From NCBI RefSeq assembly GCF_000375425.1, contig NZ_AQXG01000008.1:96500-160499 (forward strand): a stretch of DNA of 64,000 bases, written 5' to 3'. Source of the DNA: Gracilimonas tropica DSM 19535 (GTDB taxonomy: Bacteria; Bacteroidota; Rhodothermia; Balneolales; Balneolaceae). The notes beneath the pieces are model-generated. The model was not told the DNA's origin. It did not search any database and was given only the letters and a program-made list of their open reading frames with translations. This document shows, one piece after another, positions 43,833-53,705 of this stretch. The translations under genes and the position numbers were made by a program. The stretch's first letter is position 1, and each line of letters opens with the position of its first letter.

Positions 43833-46295
43833 ATGATTAAGAATTACATTAAGATCGCTTTCAGGAATCTCCTTAAAAATAAGGTGTATTCACTGATCAA
43901 TATTTTGGGTTTGGCTATTGGGCTGGCTACTACCTTACTTATATTGATTTACGTATTCCATGAAACACGTTACGATCAGTTTCATGAAAACTCGGATCGG
44001 ATATTCAGAATTGCACAAATCACTGAATCGAAAGATCGCTACGAAGAACAAGCTACCACCCCCTTTCAGTTAGGTACGGTCTTAAAAGAAGAATTTCCCA
44101 ATCTCGTTGACAAGACGGTACGATTTTATGACTTACAGGAAGAGAGTCACACTTTCCTAAACCGGGAGGATAATATTTCTTTTCGTGAGTATAACTTCTA
44201 TTTCGTGGATTCCACCTTCTTTGATGTTTTTTCGGCTGAATTGATTCAGGGTAATCCCGATGAAGTGCTTAAAAATCCGCTCTCGCTGGTTATCACCCAA
44301 GAATTAGCCCACAAGTATTTTGGGGATGAGAACCCAATTGGGCAAGCACTCAGCTATCGTGGTATAAATGAGATGACCGTTACCGGTGTGATGAAATCAT
44401 GGCCGGAGCAATCTCATATGAAGATCGACCTCGTTGCTTCCTTCAGCAGCCTGAACAGCATCTACGCCAGCAGCCCAAATTACGATCAAAGCTGGTTGTG
44501 GAATCCCGTTTGGACTTATGCGCTTTTAAAGGAAAACACGGATCCCGTACAGCTTGAAGATCAGATCACGAACTTGATTGATAAATATTATTACGCTTAT
44601 TCCGGCTGGCCGGCGGATGAGGAGCTCACTTTACAGCTTCAGCCCATAACCGATATTTACCTGGAATCGAACCGGGATCAGGAAATGGAGGCCAACAGCT
44701 CCTCTACCTATATTTATATTCTTTTGATCGTTGCCGCGTTCACATTGCTGATCGCCTGCATTAATTTTATGAATTTATCTACCGCTCGATCGCTGGAGCG
44801 AAGCCGGGAAGTTGGAATGCGAAAGGTACTCGGAGGATATAAAAAACAGCTATTCGGGCAGTTTTTAGGTGAATCTTTTATGGTGGCATTAATCGGTACA
44901 CTCATGGCTTTACTGATCGTGTTTATCACCCTTCCAACATTTAATTCCCTGATCGGTAAAGATCTTACTTTTGGGCTTTTTCAAAATTTGTATGTGATTC
45001 CCGGTTTATTACTCCTTACCCTTTTGGTTGGATTCATATCGGGAGCTTATCCTGCTATTTTCCTTGCTTCATTTGAACCTTCTGTTGTATTAAAAGGGAA
45101 TGCAACCAAAGGCAGATCAAGTACTTTGTTTCGAAAATTATTGGTGACCTTTCAGTTTTCTCTTTCGGTGATGCTGATCATCGGTACAGCCATCATCTAT
45201 CTTCAGCTGCAATATATTCAGGATAAAGACCTCGGCTTCGATGAAAACAATGTGGTGCTCCTTCCCACCAAACAAAACCTGATTGCCTGGGAATTTGAAA
45301 CATTCCGGCAGCAGGCATTAAGTCATGCGCAGATTGAATCGGTTACCGGTTTGGGAAAGATCCCCGGTTCTGAGACACAGGAATATTACCGGTATGTACC
45401 AGCCGGAGTCGGTCAAGATCAGGATGTCACCAACCTGGCCCTTTATGTCACCCACGACTTTGAAAAAACGTTCGATGCTAACATCTTAGCCGGCCGGGCT
45501 TTTTCCCGCGACTTCCCTTCTGATCCCGATCAGGCTGTGATCATCAACGAAGCCATGCTTCAGCAGTTTGATGTGGATTCTCCCGAAGAAGCCATTGGAA
45601 AGACGGTTTATTTTTATCCTTTGAATGAGGAACGAGAATCCCTTTCAGTGATAGGTGTTGTAGCCGACTTTAACTATACCTCCCTTAAAAAAGAGATCGA
45701 ACCGGTGGTGATCCGGCTTTCAGCGGGCACCAATTCCATTTTAAGAAGTATAGAACATACGGCGGTAGAGATCGCGCCCGGCGATCCATCAGCGGCTCTT
45801 GCTCACCTCGAAACCGTGTGGAATGAAGTTAACCACATCGACCCTTTTGAATACAAATTCCTTGATGCACGGCTTGATCAGATCTATGAAAGTGAACAAA
45901 CTATGAGCGCACTGGCTACCGCTTTTTCGATCCTTTGTATACTTATTGCTTGTTTGGGCTTGTTGGGATTGGCATCATACTCTGCTCAGTTGCGCCAAAA
46001 AGAGATCGGTATCCGTAAAAGCCTGGGGGCCTCTGTCTCAAACATCGTTTCCCTGCTTGCCAAAGATTTCCTGATTTTGATACTGATCGGTAACCTGATC
46101 GCCTGGCCGGTGATCTATTATTTTGGGTCCTCATGGTTAGAAAACTTCCCCTATCGTTTTGATCTGTTAGCCTATCTTCCGGGTATTTTTGCAGGAACGG
46201 CCGCTTTTATCATAGCCATTGCTCTCCTTACTGTTAGTTATCATTCCGTAAAAGCAGCCGTAATCAACCCTGTAGATGCCATAAGAAATGAGTAA
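43833..46295 (+). CDS. Double MacB-PCD/FtsX ABC permease, paralogue 8 (detached)
   Basis: 820 residues, the longest of the set, starting MIKNYIKIAFRNLLKNKVYS. Unlike the array it ends NPVDAIRNE. Its first FtsX unit reads CINFMNLSTARSLERSREVG and its last helices differ (NLIAWPVIYYFGSSWLENFP). Between the start and the previous gene no enhancer pair is present; TGGCAC occurs at 43807 but has no -12 element. It is separated from the array by four genes and is probably regulated differently. Confidence 0.9.
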   Translation: MIKNYIKIAFRNLLKNKVYSLINILGLAIGLATTLLILIYVFHETRYDQFHENSDRIFRIAQITESKDRYEEQATTPFQLGTVLKEEFPNLVDKTVRFYDLQEESHTFLNREDNISFREYNFYFVDSTFFDVFSAELIQGNPDEVLKNPLSLVITQELAHKYFGDENPIGQALSYRGINEMTVTGVMKSWPEQSHMKIDLVASFSSLNSIYASSPNYDQSWLWNPVWTYALLKENTDPVQLEDQITNLIDKYYYAYSGWPADEELTLQLQPITDIYLESNRDQEMEANSSSTYIYILLIVAAFTLLIACINFMNLSTARSLERSREVGMRKVLGGYKKQLFGQFLGESFMVALIGTLMALLIVFITLPTFNSLIGKDLTFGLFQNLYVIPGLLLLTLLVGFISGAYPAIFLASFEPSVVLKGNATKGRSSTLFRKLLVTFQFSLSVMLIIGTAIIYLQLQYIQDKDLGFDENNVVLLPTKQNLIAWEFETFRQQALSHAQIESVTGLGKIPGSETQEYYRYVPAGVGQDQDVTNLALYVTHDFEKTFDANILAGRAFSRDFPSDPDQAVIINEAMLQQFDVDSPEEAIGKTVYFYPLNEERESLSVIGVVADFNYTSLKKEIEPVVIRLSAGTNSILRSIEHTAVEIAPGDPSAALAHLETVWNEVNHIDPFEYKFLDARLDQIYESEQTMSALATAFSILCILIACLGLLGLASYSAQLRQKEIGIRKSLGASVSNIVSLLAKDFLILILIGNLIAWPVIYYFGSSWLENFPYRFDLLAYLPGIFAGTAAFIIAIALLTVSYHSVKAAVINPVDAIRNE

Positions 46296-46348
46296 GAGCT
46301 TTCAGCATCCGAATCTTCTTTAAAAATTCATCCTGATTATGTACCATA

Positions 46349-47719
46349 ATGGAACCTTCAACAACAGGGAAACATTGGGTTAGTATGAAATGGATGACCA
46401 ACTTATTTGCGCTGCTTTTATGGATACTGAGCTCTTATCAGGGAGTTGTTCAGGCCGGCACCTTGCAAGACAGTACTTCTCAAAAGGCCGTAACTGTCAT
46501 CACTGTTCAGGGAGCTATCGGCCCTACAACCACCAATTATATCGTTCGGGGACTTGAAACCGCTGTGGAAAATAACAGTGAAGCTCTCATCATTGAGCTT
46601 GATACCCCCGGCGGATTGTTGAATTCTACCGAAGATATCGTAAAAGAAATGCTGGCTTCCAAAATGCCCATTGTAGTGTATGTGACTCCATCAGGTGGAA
46701 ATGCAGGCAGTGCAGGTACATTCATCACGCTGGCAGCTCACATTGCAGCTATGGCTCCTACCACTACCATTGGAGCTGCTTCACCCGTTACAATGGGTGG
46801 AGGGCAACAAGATTCCGTCATGCAAAAGAAGATCTTTAACTACTCTGAAAATTTTATTGAGAATATTGCTAAGGAACGCGGCCGAAATGTAGAATGGGCA
46901 AAATCTGCTGTACGAGATGGTGCTGCTGTTACAGAAACAGAAGCCCTTGAATTGAACGTGATCGATCTAATTGCGGCTGACCTAAATGAGCTTCTTTTAA
47001 AGATGGACGGAATGGTCGTTGAGGGTGATTCACTGCAAACGGCTCAGGCCAACATAGAGCGACTTGAGGAAAGCTTTGCTGAAAAATTTTTTAGTTTCAT
47101 CATGAGACCCGAGATCATGTTGATACTGACCATGATCGCGATCTATGGCATTGTTGGAGAAGTAACCAATCCAGGTGCCATTGTTCCGGGAGTATCCGGC
47201 GTGATCGCTCTGATCTTATTGCTATACGGATCTGCGGCTATGCCCATTAATGTGGCAGGCTTTGTTCTCATCGGACTTGCCATAGTACTGTTTGTGATAG
47301 AGGCATTTACACCAACCTTTGGCATATTATTAACGGGCGGTGCCGTTTCATTTTTTCTTGGAGCTTTGATGTTGTTCCAGGAATTTCCAAAGGAAATGCA
47401 ATTAGACTGGTATTGGTTGGTTCCGGCTACCATTTTGACCGTTATCTTTTTCGGATGGATCGCCACTTCAGGCATCAGGGCACAATTTACCGGCCATAGA
47501 ACCGGGCTCGAATCCCTGATCGGCAAGAAAGTGAAAGTGATCGATGATGTGAGCCAAGATTCCGGACGAGTTATGATATCGGGTGAATATTGGAATGCCG
47601 TTACCGATGGTGAAGAAATTAAAGCAAACGAATGGTGCGAAGTGGTCCGTTTTGAAGGACTTACCGTCACCGTAAAACCGTACAAATCAAATAAGGAGAT
47701 TGACCATGGAGTCAACTGA
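46349..47719 (+). CDS. NfeD-family membrane serine protease
   Basis: Up to 456 residues. The signal helix is TNLFALLLWILSSYQGVV; ATGs at 46385 or 46394 give a more usual start. Residues about 45-230 are a ClpP-class protease domain with the Ser motif GGNAGSAGTFITLAAHIAAM and a downstream Lys region (ERGRNVEWAKSAVRDGAAVT). Four membrane helices (about 248-370) precede a C-terminal OB-like NfeD domain (GRVMISGEYWNAVTDGEEIK). Long NfeD proteins work with SPFH partners, and the stomatin gene overlaps this one by 14 bp. Role: quality control of membrane proteins. Confidence 0.9.
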   Translation: MEPSTTGKHWVSMKWMTNLFALLLWILSSYQGVVQAGTLQDSTSQKAVTVITVQGAIGPTTTNYIVRGLETAVENNSEALIIELDTPGGLLNSTEDIVKEMLASKMPIVVYVTPSGGNAGSAGTFITLAAHIAAMAPTTTIGAASPVTMGGGQQDSVMQKKIFNYSENFIENIAKERGRNVEWAKSAVRDGAAVTETEALELNVIDLIAADLNELLLKMDGMVVEGDSLQTAQANIERLEESFAEKFFSFIMRPEIMLILTMIAIYGIVGEVTNPGAIVPGVSGVIALILLLYGSAAMPINVAGFVLIGLAIVLFVIEAFTPTFGILLTGGAVSFFLGALMLFQEFPKEMQLDWYWLVPATILTVIFFGWIATSGIRAQFTGHRTGLESLIGKKVKVIDDVSQDSGRVMISGEYWNAVTDGEEIKANEWCEVVRFEGLTVTVKPYKSNKEIDHGVN

Positions 47720-48512
47720 GATCTTTTCCGGCTATATAACCTGGCTGATAACACTGGTAGTTTTTCTGGTATTACTGGCCCCGCAAATCTTCAAAATCCT
47801 CAGGGAATATGAACGGGCTGTAGTATTCCGACTGGGTAAATTTCAAAGTGTGAAAGGCCCCGGCCTGATCGTACTAATTCCCTTTATAGATAAAATTGAG
47901 CGGGTAGATCTGCGAGTGCTTACCATTAATGTAGACCGGCAGGAAGTGATCACCAAAGATAATGTAACCGTAAATGTAGATGCCATCACTTTTTTCCGGG
48001 TGGTAGATGCCGAAGCGGCCGTTATTCAGGTTGAACGCTATATTCACGCTACATCCATGCTGGCTCAAACCACCCTTCGCAGTATCATAGGTCAGGTAGA
48101 ATTAGATGAATTACTAGCCAACCGCGAGAAGATCAACAAGCAGATCCAGAAAAATATTGATACGCAGACCGATCCATGGGGAATCAAAGTAGTATCTGTG
48201 GAAGTGCGTGATGTGGTACTCCCCGAAAACATGAAGCGAGCAATGGCACGACAGGCTGAAACCGAACGTGATCGTCGTGCGAAAGTCATTAATGCCGAAG
48301 GTGAATACCAAGCTGCCGAAAGACTCGTGGATGCCGCTAAAATGATCGAGACTGCACCGGCTGCATTGCAACTCCGCTTCCTGCAAACCATGAACGAGAT
48401 CAGTGAGGAGAATGCAACCTTTGCCTTCTTACCCCTGCCCATGGATTTCCTGGAGGCTTTTCGAAAGATAAATCCTACGGATAACATCAAGAAAAAAGAC
48501 GACAGCGAATAG
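47706..48512 (+). CDS. SPFH/Band 7 slipin (stomatin-like) protein
   Basis: 268 residues from the ATG at 47706, preceded by AAGGAG at 6-7 bases spacing; an in-frame TTG at 47700 is less likely. One N-terminal membrane helix (YITWLITLVVFLVLLAPQIF) is followed by the SPFH domain (YERAVVFRLGKFQSVKGPG, VDLRVLTINVDRQEVITKDN) and a coiled coil (ARQAETERDRRAKVINAEGE). Slipins oligomerise in the membrane, are clipped at the C-terminus by their NfeD partner, and organise lipid microdomains. The gene overlaps NfeD by 14 bp, so translation is probably coupled. Confidence 0.93.
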   Translation: MESTEIFSGYITWLITLVVFLVLLAPQIFKILREYERAVVFRLGKFQSVKGPGLIVLIPFIDKIERVDLRVLTINVDRQEVITKDNVTVNVDAITFFRVVDAEAAVIQVERYIHATSMLAQTTLRSIIGQVELDELLANREKINKQIQKNIDTQTDPWGIKVVSVEVRDVVLPENMKRAMARQAETERDRRAKVINAEGEYQAAERLVDAAKMIETAPAALQLRFLQTMNEISEENATFAFLPLPMDFLEAFRKINPTDNIKKKDDSE

Positions 48513-48840
48513 TTGTAACCACGGAAGGCTCTGAATACACGAAGTTTCTTCTGAGTTAAGAATCTAATTCCAAATTCCGGTTACAATTTAAATCGCAACT
48601 GATAGCTCCGATGCTCTGCTTCGGAGCTTTTTTATTAGAGGATTAAATTTCTTGGTGGAATACTTTAGATCATTACGATCGACTCTGGAGAGTCGAGTTA
48701 CATCGTGGTGCTCCTTTACGGAATCCCAAATAAAAGCTTTAAGCATCACTAAAATTTTTAACCGCTAAATTATTCTAATCCCACCTACAGTTTTGTTAAT
48801 TTCAGAGGACTTCAAACCTGAATAGAATACACATTTCACA
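48513..48840. other. 328-bp gene-free gap before the MscS gene
   Basis: Holds a repeat-like stretch directly after the slipin gene (CCACGGAAGGCTCTGAATAC), a terminator at 48604, and a hairpin centred near 48688 (CGACTCT-GG-AGAGTCG) within words seen as dispersed repeats. No gene. Confidence 0.55.
48604..48634 (+). terminator. Rho-independent terminator after the NfeD/slipin operon
   Basis: An 8-bp stem AGCTCCGA / TCGGAGCT with a 9-base loop, followed by TTTTTT. Confidence 0.85.
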
Positions 48841-50541
48841 ATGGGGCACATTCGAACATTTCTACTCATATTTTTCTTTTTAACGCTTGGCTACGATTTG
48901 GCTTTCGGGTTTCAGGATTCCAATGCACCACAACCACGAGAGCAGAACCTGTTGACCAATCCACAGCGAGCCGTGCATACTTTTCTCCACTGGCAGCAAG
49001 CCGGACATCAAAATATGGAACGGGTAATCACCACCATGAAACTGGCGGGAGGCGATGCGGAACAAAAAGCTGAATTGGCTTCTCAGCTATTGAAAGTTTT
49101 GGATGCCCGCGGATTGCTTATTGAATACAATAAAATTCCCACCGATCCCAATTACACAGATAGCCTGTCAGGCATGCAGCAGTATATTTTGTTTCAAAGT
49201 CTGCCGGAAGTGTATTTAACGAAAACCGCCCAAAATGAATGGGTTTTTTCCGAAGCTACCGTACAAATTATCCCCGATTTATACGCAAACACCTTCTCGG
49301 TTTGGTTTACCTTTTTTGTAGACAATCTCCCCGATTGGGCGTATAACGAATGGTTGGGAGTAAAGATCTGGCAATATCTTGCGGTCTTCTTGTGGCTTCT
49401 TTCCGGGCTTATACTTATGAAGATCTTCAATTTCTTTTTGGATAATTACGTCCGAAGGGTAGCCTTAAAAACGAAATTCACATGGGATGACGACCTCATC
49501 GACAGCATAGAAAAGCCCGCCGGTTATATCTTCCTGTTGACCTTCTTTTTCCTCACCTATTCAAACCTCCAATTTTCCGTAACAATAAGTCATTTTTTGT
49601 CGGTTTCACTCGAAATTGCTCTGTCGGTAACTTTTGTATGGCTTTTCTATAACCTGGCGGATGTATTCTCGAAATATCTTGGTGTACTCACATCCAAAAC
49701 GGAGACGGCTCTCGATGATCAACTCATCCCTTTGATCCGCAAAACCTTACGTTTTTTTGTGATTGTGATGGGAGTGATCGCTATCCTGCAAAACAATGGA
49801 TACAACGTGGCTTCGCTCATCGCCGGACTTGGAATCGGAGGTTTGGCCGTAGCTCTGGCAGCCCGGGAAACACTTTCCAATTTCTTTGGCTCACTCACCA
49901 TATTCCTGGACCGACCGTTCAAGATCGGGGACTGGATCAAAACCGGAAATGTGGAAGGAACCGTGGAGGAAGTTGGCTTTCGGTCAACCCGGATCCGCAC
50001 CTTTTATAATTCGCTGGTAAGTGTACCGAACTCCAATCTCGCCAACACCGATATCGATAATCTGGGATTACGAAAATATCGCCGACTTAAAACCGTGCTT
50101 AATCTCACCTATTCCACCACTCCGGAGCAGATGGAAGCTTTTGTGGAAGGCATCAAAGCCATTGTGAAAGCAAATAAAAATTTCCGGCAAGATTATTACG
50201 AAGTACATTTCAACTCCTTCGGAGCCCATTCCCTGGATGTATTGGTATATGTTTTCTTTGATGTACCCGACTGGACTACAGAATTGCAACAACGCCATAA
50301 TTTCTTCTTGGAGATCTTACGGCTGGCTAAAGAAGTAGGAGTTGAGTTTGCCTTTCCAACCCAAACTTTACATATGGATAGCTTCTATAAAGATGAACCT
50401 CGAAAAGTGGGCGAAGAACGAACAGAAGAGGAACTGGCTTCGGCCATCTATGAGTTTGGCCCTGATGGTAAGAAAGGCAAACCGGATGGCATCCGAATTT
50501 TCCGAGCCGGTGAAGAAGTGGATTTTGGCGCGAAAAAATAA
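48841..50541 (+). CDS. MscS-family mechanosensitive channel (long form)
   Basis: 566 residues. A signal peptide (LIFFFLTLGYDLAFG) and an N-terminal periplasmic domain (about 25-170) precede helices around 178, 230, 262 and 310. The pore helix is GLGIGGLAVALAARETLSNF, the Gly/Ala-packed MscS TM3, followed by the beta domain (LDRPFKIGDWIKTGNVEGTV) and the cytoplasmic vestibule. The extra N-terminal domain makes it larger than E. coli MscS (286 residues) and similar to YbdG-like channels. It releases osmolytes upon membrane stretch. No obvious operon partner. Confidence 0.93.
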   Translation: MGHIRTFLLIFFFLTLGYDLAFGFQDSNAPQPREQNLLTNPQRAVHTFLHWQQAGHQNMERVITTMKLAGGDAEQKAELASQLLKVLDARGLLIEYNKIPTDPNYTDSLSGMQQYILFQSLPEVYLTKTAQNEWVFSEATVQIIPDLYANTFSVWFTFFVDNLPDWAYNEWLGVKIWQYLAVFLWLLSGLILMKIFNFFLDNYVRRVALKTKFTWDDDLIDSIEKPAGYIFLLTFFFLTYSNLQFSVTISHFLSVSLEIALSVTFVWLFYNLADVFSKYLGVLTSKTETALDDQLIPLIRKTLRFFVIVMGVIAILQNNGYNVASLIAGLGIGGLAVALAARETLSNFFGSLTIFLDRPFKIGDWIKTGNVEGTVEEVGFRSTRIRTFYNSLVSVPNSNLANTDIDNLGLRKYRRLKTVLNLTYSTTPEQMEAFVEGIKAIVKANKNFRQDYYEVHFNSFGAHSLDVLVYVFFDVPDWTTELQQRHNFFLEILRLAKEVGVEFAFPTQTLHMDSFYKDEPRKVGEERTEEELASAIYEFGPDGKKGKPDGIRIFRAGEEVDFGAKK

Positions 50542-50590
50542 ACCACGGAGTACACAAAACTACACTGAGGTAGAACCTTAGAACCTGAGA

Positions 50591-50676
50591 GCCTCCAGCG
50601 GTCCTCGCAGCGTTTTGTTATTGGACATTATAGGTTGAAACCGTAACGCTCGCAGGTCCTGGCGGACGCTTCGAGG
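50591..50676. repeat. Imperfect GC-rich palindrome
   Basis: The left arm is GCCTCCAGCGGTCCTCGCAG. The right arm is CGCTCGCAGGTCCTGGCGGA, then CGCTTCGAGG. It has the CGC/GCG flavour of family C words and lies between the MscS and bacilliredoxin genes. Confidence 0.6.
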
Positions 50677-50713
50677 TTGCTCCAGCAAAATCTCCGCCAA
50701 AGCCAAATCCCTT

Positions 50714-50746
50714 CATAAAAAAAGCCGACTCAACTGAGCCGGCTTT
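50714..50746 (-). terminator. Terminator of the bacilliredoxin gene
   Basis: Stem AAAGCCG-A-CTCA / TGAG-C-CGGCTTT with one mismatch and a 2-base loop. On the minus strand it is followed by seven T residues. It could also act in the plus direction. Confidence 0.8.
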
Positions 50747-50793
50747 CAAAATTTTAAACTGCGAACAACCGCAACATCTATGTCATCTGCGTT

Positions 50794-51252
50794 CTATTCC
50801 GCTGCTTTTTCCTTTTCCTTCTCTCCGGAAAAAGCTTCGAATACCATTTTCAGATCTTCAGCCACTTGTTCCTTTGTGCGGCCTTCGATACGGTGCCTTG
50901 GGATCATGGCTTTGATCTCGCCATCCACAAAATAGGCAAATGCCGGTGATGATGGCGGGTATTCGCTGAAATACGCACGGGCATGAGCCGTAGCCTCTTT
51001 ATCCTGACCGGCAAAAACAGTAGTCATGTGGTCTGGCTTTACATCTGATTGTTCCAAAGCAATTCCCAAACCCGGGCGTGCATTACCCGCAGCACAACCA
51101 CATACGGAGTTAATCGCCAAAAGCATGGTGCCTTTGTATTCTTTCATGGCGCGATCTACATCTTCTGTCGTCTTCAGTTCTTCTACGCCGTACTTGGTCA
51201 GCTCTTCTCTCATCCAGGACGTATCAGGTCCCATTCCAAATCCAAATTGCAT
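50794..51252 (-). CDS. Bacilliredoxin of the BrxA/BrxB (YphP/YqiW) family
   Basis: 152 residues from the ATG at 51252 (MQFGFGMGPDTSWMREELTK). A longer frame begins at 51315 but adds atypical sequence. The CGC redox motif of the family is in NSVCGCAAGNARPG. The protein has a thioredoxin-like fold and in Bacillus removes bacillithiol from oxidised proteins. Whether this organism makes bacillithiol is not shown here; relatives occur across Bacteroidota. It lies beside superoxide dismutase on the same strand, which suits a role in oxidative stress. Confidence 0.85.
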   Translation of the reverse strand: MQFGFGMGPDTSWMREELTKYGVEELKTTEDVDRAMKEYKGTMLLAINSVCGCAAGNARPGLGIALEQSDVKPDHMTTVFAGQDKEATAHARAYFSEYPPSSPAFAYFVDGEIKAMIPRHRIEGRTKEQVAEDLKMVFEAFSGEKEKEKAAE

Positions 51253-51321
51253 AATAGTCTCTTTAAGTTTATTTGATTGCTTAAACGGCTTAAAATTACA
51301 AAAAATTTTAGCCAAAATAAG

Positions 51322-51351
51322 TCAAGGCTTCCACATAATGGGAAGCCTTGA
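51322..51351 (-). terminator. Terminator-like hairpin after sodA
   Basis: A perfect 11-bp stem TCAAGGCTTCC / GGAAGCCTTGA with an 8-base loop. On the minus strand T-rich sequence (TTATTTT) follows. A second short hairpin (ATTCCCG / CGGGAAT) lies at 51362-51381. Confidence 0.65.
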
Positions 51352-51406
51352 AAATATTCAGATTCCCGCTAAGACGGGAATGACCGTATCTAAAGTCGGT
51401 GTTGCG

Positions 51407-52015
51407 TTACTTCGCTGCTTTGTAATTTTCAGCTACTTGATCCCAGTTGATCACATTCCAGAATGCTGCAACGTAATCGGGACGTCGGTTTTGGTAGTGC
51501 AGGTAATATGCATGTTCCCAAACATCAATTCCAAGGATTGGAGTGTGTCCATCCATTAGCGGACTGTCTTGGTTTGCTGTAGAGTGAACAACAAGATTAC
51601 CGTCTCCATCTACAGAAAGCCATGCCCATCCGGAACCGAATCGGGAGCCTGCTGCTGAAGAAAATTCTTCTTTAAAATCATCGAAACTTCCGAAAGCATC
51701 GTTAATAGCTTCCGCTAAGTCTCCGGTTGGAGTTCCTCCACCGTTTGGAGACAGAATCGTCCAAAATAGTTTATGATTTGCATACCCGCCGCCGTTATTA
51801 ATCACAGCTTGTTTGATATCTCCTGGAACTTCGTCAATGCGTTGCAGCACTTCTTCAATTTCAAGATCAGCAAAATCGTGACCTTCCAACGCTGCATTTA
51901 CTTTATTGGTGTAACCCTGATGATGTTTGGTATGGTGAATTTCCATGGTTCGCGCGTCAATATGTGGTTCAAGCGCGTCGTATGCGTAAGGTAAATCAGG
52001 AAGTGAATAAGCCAT
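51407..52015 (-). CDS. sodA: Fe/Mn superoxide dismutase
   Basis: 202 residues from the ATG at 52015 ([20 protein letters not shown]), chosen because an AGGAG ribosome site lies 7 bases upstream. A longer frame to 52087 has an unusual basic extension. Metal ligands are visible: the His of [12 protein letters not shown], the His of NHKLFW, and the Asp and His of [13 protein letters not shown]. The enzyme converts superoxide to peroxide and oxygen; Fe or Mn preference is not certain. It is a cytosolic type without signal peptide. The divergent gene is the SthA-like flavoprotein. Confidence 0.93.
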   Translation of the reverse strand: MAYSLPDLPYAYDALEPHIDARTMEIHHTKHHQGYTNKVNAALEGHDFADLEIEEVLQRIDEVPGDIKQAVINNGGGYANHKLFWTILSPNGGGTPTGDLAEAINDAFGSFDDFKEEFSSAAGSRFGSGWAWLSVDGDGNLVVHSTANQDSPLMDGHTPILGIDVWEHAYYLHYQNRRPDYVAAFWNVINWDQVAENYKAAK

Positions 52016-52244
52016 TATATAACTCCTTTTTAAATTTCGGTTATGTTGGCGCTTAAAACTTGTGCGCCTTTCATTTATCGTCTTCAAACATAAGCAAAAC
52101 AGCCTTAAAATTCGTTCCTGTAGTCCATCAATACAATCTATCTTTTAGATTTGTTAACACTATGAAGAAAGGTTACTCTGAAATCCTCTGAGAATTGAAG
52201 TATCTTTAACCAACTCAGTCATTTTATCTCACTCACAACTATTT

Positions 52245-53705
52245 ATGAAGTACAATTACGATGTAATTATCATTGGCAGCGGCCCGGCAGGTTTCTCTTG
52301 TGCCATGCAAAGCTCCAAGTTTGACAAGAAAGTATTGGTTATCGAAGCCAATGAAGAATCTTTTGGGGGAACATGGATCAACTCAGGTACCATCCCCAGT
52401 AAAGCCCTTCGCGAAACCGCCCGCATTATCCAACGTTTCCAAAGTCAGTTTGAGGATCTTTCCCACGAGAAAGCATATCAGCACCATAAAATGGAAGAGT
52501 TGCTGAAATACAAGAATGAAACGCTCAAAAGTAAGAACACCAAGGTCGAAAACGACTTCAATAAAAATGAGATCGACACCGTTCGCGGATTTGGGGTTTT
52601 AAAGGATAACAATACCGTCGAAGTAACCGCAAAAGACGGTTCTAAAAAAGAGTATTCCGGTGAGTTTATCTTTGTATCTCCCGGAAGCAAACCTTTGCAG
52701 CCGAAAGGGTTTAAAGTTGATCACGACAAGGTACTGGACTATACCTCTGTCTTGAATTTGAATCACATCCCCAGAAAAATATTGATCATCGGAAGTGGGG
52801 TTCAGGCTCTGGAATATGCCACAACATTCTCGAATCTGGGCAGCCGGGTTTCGATATTGAATGAGACGGACTCTTTTCTACAATTCCTGGATAATGAAAT
52901 TCGAGATCAGCTGACTATGATCCTCGATAAACAAAAGATCGAGGTCTTTTCTAATGCTGAGAATATTGAGATACAGTCTAACGGACTCAGAAATACAACG
53001 GAAGTTCGATATAACCTGCGTAATGATAATGAGGGGAAACGCACCCGTGTTATCGAAACCGAACATGTGCTTTATTTGGGTGGAAAAACTCCTAATACCA
53101 GCGGACTTGGCTTTGAAAATACCGGTGTAGAACTGGATGAGGAAGGATATATCGTAGTTAATAGCGATTATCAAACCAACGTAGAAAATATCTTTGCCGG
53201 CGGTGATGCGATCGGTTATCCGGCTTTGGCTTCGGCCTCTTTTTCGGAAGGACGTTTGGCTTCCTGCCGCATGTTTGGAATAAAAGCACTGGATGTTCCA
53301 CCCGAAATTCCTTTCGCCATATACTCTATCCCGGAAATTTCAAGCATCGGACTTACGGAGAAAGAGGCAAAATCCCGTGGATACGATGTGACCGTTGGAC
53401 GAGCTTATTACAAAAACATCACCCAGGGAGATATCAGCAATCAGCAAGATGGATTATTGAAATTAGTGTTTGAAACCGAGAGCCTGAAGCTGGTAGGAAT
53501 TCATATTATTGGTGAGCGCGCCAGCGACCTGATTCACCTGGGGCAAGCCGTGATGTCGCTTGGCGGCGATGTTCGCTATTTCATCAATCACGTACTCAAC
53601 TATCCCACTTACAGCGAAGCCTACCGAATCGCCGCTTTTAATGGTATGAACCGCGTATACAAAGCCGGCGTGAAGTACAAAAAACTTCTGAAGAACAATA
53701 AATAA
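52245..53705 (+). CDS. sthA: Soluble NAD(P) transhydrogenase-like flavoprotein (SthA type)
   Basis: 486 residues of the two-dinucleotide-binding flavoprotein family. FAD motif VIIIGSGPAGFSCAMQS is at the N-terminus, NAD(P) motif ILIIGSGVQALEYATTFSNL is near 175-195, and the C-terminal dimer domain begins about 345. At the position of the redox disulfide of lipoamide dehydrogenase the sequence reads GGTWINSGTIPSKALRE, with both cysteines replaced, the hallmark of SthA. SthA balances NADPH against NADH. It stands alone, divergent from sodA, and the D-type repeat follows its stop. A TAGATTTG sequence at 52146 resembles the Bacteroidota -7 promoter element but has no good -33 partner. Confidence 0.87.
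   Translation: MKYNYDVIIIGSGPAGFSCAMQSSKFDKKVLVIEANEESFGGTWINSGTIPSKALRETARIIQRFQSQFEDLSHEKAYQHHKMEELLKYKNETLKSKNTKVENDFNKNEIDTVRGFGVLKDNNTVEVTAKDGSKKEYSGEFIFVSPGSKPLQPKGFKVDHDKVLDYTSVLNLNHIPRKILIIGSGVQALEYATTFSNLGSRVSILNETDSFLQFLDNEIRDQLTMILDKQKIEVFSNAENIEIQSNGLRNTTEVRYNLRNDNEGKRTRVIETEHVLYLGGKTPNTSGLGFENTGVELDEEGYIVVNSDYQTNVENIFAGGDAIGYPALASASFSEGRLASCRMFGIKALDVPPEIPFAIYSIPEISSIGLTEKEAKSRGYDVTVGRAYYKNITQGDISNQQDGLLKLVFETESLKLVGIHIIGERASDLIHLGQAVMSLGGDVRYFINHVLNYPTYSEAYRIAAFNGMNRVYKAGVKYKKLLKNNK

Noticed and set aside
22206-46295. Permease array as a product of mobile elements
   Set aside because: No transposase, integrase or direct-repeat borders found. Intact frames and graded divergence fit tandem duplication with conversion.
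52245-53705. Calling the flavoprotein a dihydrolipoamide dehydrogenase
   Set aside because: The redox-active cysteine pair is missing (GGTWINSGTIPSKALRE), and no lipoate-dependent complex genes are nearby.
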